Below are positions 62,748 to 64,000 of a stretch of DNA of 64,000 nt, piece after piece; position 1 is the stretch's first letter; each line of letters opens with the position of its first letter. The notes under the pieces were generated by a model that made no database searches, was not told the DNA's origin, and worked only from the letters and a program-made list of their open reading frames with translations. A program made the position numbers and the translations under genes. This DNA comes from Panacagrimonas sp052387695 (GTDB taxonomy: Bacteria; Pseudomonadota; Gammaproteobacteria; Nevskiales; Nevskiaceae). The stretch is taken from NCBI GenBank assembly GCA_052387695.1, contig JBQTIX010000008.1, positions 1-64,000 on the forward strand, written 5' to 3'.

Positions 62748-63224
62748 ATGAATGTGGAAACCATCGTGAGCGACGTCAAGGGTGCCGTTGAGCCGTACGT
62801 GGCCAAGGGACAGGATGTGGTGACGCTGTCTTTCGAGACCTTCAAGCAGGCCAACGGCATTGTCGTCGATGGCGTGACCGACCTGGTGAAGACCAATGTC
62901 GACGCCGGCAAGGATCTGTTTGCCGCGGTGCAGAGCAGCTTCGAGAAGGCCCGTGCCGACGGCGTCAAGGCCGTCGCCGCCAAGCCGATCGAATACCTCC
63001 CGGCCGGCAAGGATGTGGTCATCGCGGCCTACAAGGATTCGCTGACCATCGTCACCAAGACCGGCGAAGAGCTGGTGAGCGTGGTGAAGAAAGGTTACGA
63101 AGACGTGAGCGCCAAGCTGCTCGGCTCGACCACGGTTTCCGGTGAAGTGACCAAGGCCAAGGCCACGGTCAAGAAGACGGCCAAGAAGGCTACTGCCGCG
63201 GCCAAGAAGGCAGTCGCGCAGTAA
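62748..63224 (+). CDS. Phasin-family protein
   Basis: A 158-residue granule-associated protein. The N-terminal ~110 residues form the phasin domain (FETFKQANGIVVDGVTDLVKTNVDAGKDLFAAVQSSFEKA). The last 45 are a Lys/Ala-rich, histone-like tail (KATVKKTAKKATAAAKKAVAQ), as in PhaF-like proteins that also bind DNA. AGGAG precedes the start. No phaC or phaR is in the window. Confidence 0.88.
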   Translation: MNVETIVSDVKGAVEPYVAKGQDVVTLSFETFKQANGIVVDGVTDLVKTNVDAGKDLFAAVQSSFEKARADGVKAVAAKPIEYLPAGKDVVIAAYKDSLTIVTKTGEELVSVVKKGYEDVSAKLLGSTTVSGEVTKAKATVKKTAKKATAAAKKAVAQ

Positions 63225-63278
63225 GCGACGCCAAAACGAGTGGGTGGTGCCGGTCCCGCTTCTCCTCGCGGGGCCGCT

Positions 63279-63311
63279 GGGGGTCGGAGCGCAAGCTCCG
63301 GCCCCCTTTTT
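63279..63311 (+). terminator. Rho-independent terminator after the phasin gene
   Basis: GGGGG-T-CGGAGC stem closed by GCAA and paired with GCTCCGGCCCCC, followed by TTTTTG and a further T run. Confidence 0.9.
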
Positions 63312-63325
63312 GTTTTTTTGGGGCC

Positions 63326-63625
63326 CTACTCCGATTTGGGCTTGCGGGCAGAACGCTTCCGGGTCGGCTTTGCCGCTGGCGCTTCTGCCTCGCCGTCATC
63401 GGCGGACGGGGAAATCCGGGTGATCAACTTCTTCCACGCCGGCGATTGGCGCAGCAGATCGAAGTTGCCGCGGACGAAATCGGCCGGGTTGAAGTTTTCA
63501 TTGACCTGCCCGACCTTTTCGCGCAGAAACTGCACCACGTCGTCTTGCAGCCCGGCCACGTCCGGCAAACCCAGGAAGCGCCGGAGTTCTTCGGGCTTGA
63601 CGTCGATCTCGATTTTGATCTGCAT
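63326..63625 (-). CDS. Small protein, DUF6489-like
   Basis: A 99-residue protein. MQIKIEIDVKPEELRRFLGLPDVAGLQDDVVQFLREKV resembles the DUF6489 family, from memory. The middle is helical and the last 25 residues are a basic Lys/Arg/Pro tail (KPTRKRSARKPKSE). It lies 38 bases after purC on the same strand and is convergent with the phasin gene. Relatives often occur near PHA genes, but a granule role is only a guess. Confidence 0.65.
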   Translation of the reverse strand: MQIKIEIDVKPEELRRFLGLPDVAGLQDDVVQFLREKVGQVNENFNPADFVRGNFDLLRQSPAWKKLITRISPSADDGEAEAPAAKPTRKRSARKPKSE

Positions 63626-63663
63626 GGTTTTTACCTTGCCGCGACTGGAGCCCGCAGGATAGC

Positions 63664-64000
63664 TCAGTCGCCTGCGAGGAGGCGTTGTGCCTCGCGATAG
63701 CGGCTGGCGGTGCGCTCCGCGATTTCGTCGGGCAGCCAGGGCGCTGGCGGGGCCTTGTTCCAGGACTGGGCTTCCAGCCAGTCGCGGACGATCTGTTTGT
63801 CGAAGCTCGGCGGGCTGCTGCCGGGCTGCCAGGTGTCGGCCGGCCAGAAACGCGACGAATCCGGCGTAAGAACCTCGTCGATCAGATGAACGGCCCCCCC
63901 TTCGTCCAGCCCGAATTCGAATTTGGTGTCGGCGACGATGATGCCGCGTGCACGCGCGTACGCAGAAGCCTCCTGGTAAATCCCAAGACTCAGTTCGCGT
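63664..64000 (-). CDS. purC: SAICAR synthase, partial
   Basis: The 3' 112 codons of a purine-biosynthesis enzyme that joins CAIR to aspartate. The rest lies beyond the window edge. GIIVADTKFEFGLDEGG, EVLTPDSSRFWPAD and PSFDKQIVRDWLEAQSW are diagnostic of the longer PurC form. The stop is TGA at 63666-63664. Confidence 0.93.
   Translation of the reverse strand, partial: RELSLGIYQEASAYARARGIIVADTKFEFGLDEGGAVHLIDEVLTPDSSRFWPADTWQPGSSPPSFDKQIVRDWLEAQSWNKAPPAPWLPDEIAERTASRYREAQRLLAGD

Overview
This window is GC-rich, densely coding chromosome of a Gammaproteobacterium. The evidence is the gene order: rplU-rpmA-obgE-proB, murJ-ribF-ileS-lspA-ispH, rpsF-rpsR-rplI-dnaB-alr, asd-fimV-truA-trpF-trpB, accD-folC-SPOR protein, and zapA-6S RNA-fau, plus a tmRNA whose tag reads ANDANYALAA. 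FimV, a FabR-like regulator, a phasin and several lipid-oxidation genes suggest a Nevskiales/Xanthomonadales-like lineage. That placement is inference; no 16S rRNA gene is present.

Layout. 1-12.3 kb: tmRNA, an acyl-CoA dehydrogenase, then housekeeping genes (L21, L27, ObgE, ProB, S20, MurJ, RibF, IleS, LspA, IspH). 12.4-18 kb: a large protein fusing an OmpR-type DNA-binding domain, a Ser/Thr kinase, one membrane segment and TPRs, divergent from two secreted proteins of unknown function. 18-23.3 kb: a FabR-like TetR repressor divergent from a four-gene cassette (PF10118 putative metal-dependent hydrolase, SDR, ferritin-like diiron protein, flavin monooxygenase) with palindromic operator candidates between them. 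23.3-28.4 kb: transglutaminase-like protein, N-formylglutamate amidohydrolase family protein, and two tandem paralogous OmpA-family porins. 28.5-32.5 kb: rpsF-rpsR-rplI, dnaB-alr. 32.7-38.2 kb: a beta-lactamase-fold hydrolase, a FixLJ-like two-component pair and an acyl-CoA synthetase.

38.2-46.4 kb: a LysR regulator and the leucine genes. leuC, leuD and leuB are separated by two hotdog thioesterases, a secreted propeller-like protein and a Uma2 nuclease. An orphan membrane protein resembling Pycsar effectors follows, then asd. 46.5-59.2 kb: fimV, truA, trpF, trpB, a flippase and a reductase-like gene, trpA, accD, folC, a SPOR protein and recJ. Most of these reading frames overlap by a few bases, suggesting translational coupling. 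59.2-64 kb: EVE-domain protein, fau, 6S RNA, zapA, a ZapB-like coiled coil, a YihY membrane protein, a phasin with a striking dyad-containing promoter, a small DUF6489-like gene and the 3' part of purC.

No CRISPR array, insertion sequence, rRNA or tRNA gene was recognised. Several families of extragenic palindromes lie between operons. The least explained parts are the kinase/secreted-protein locus (12.4-18 kb), the monooxygenase cassette with its operators (18-23.2 kb), and the insertions that split the leu and trp clusters.
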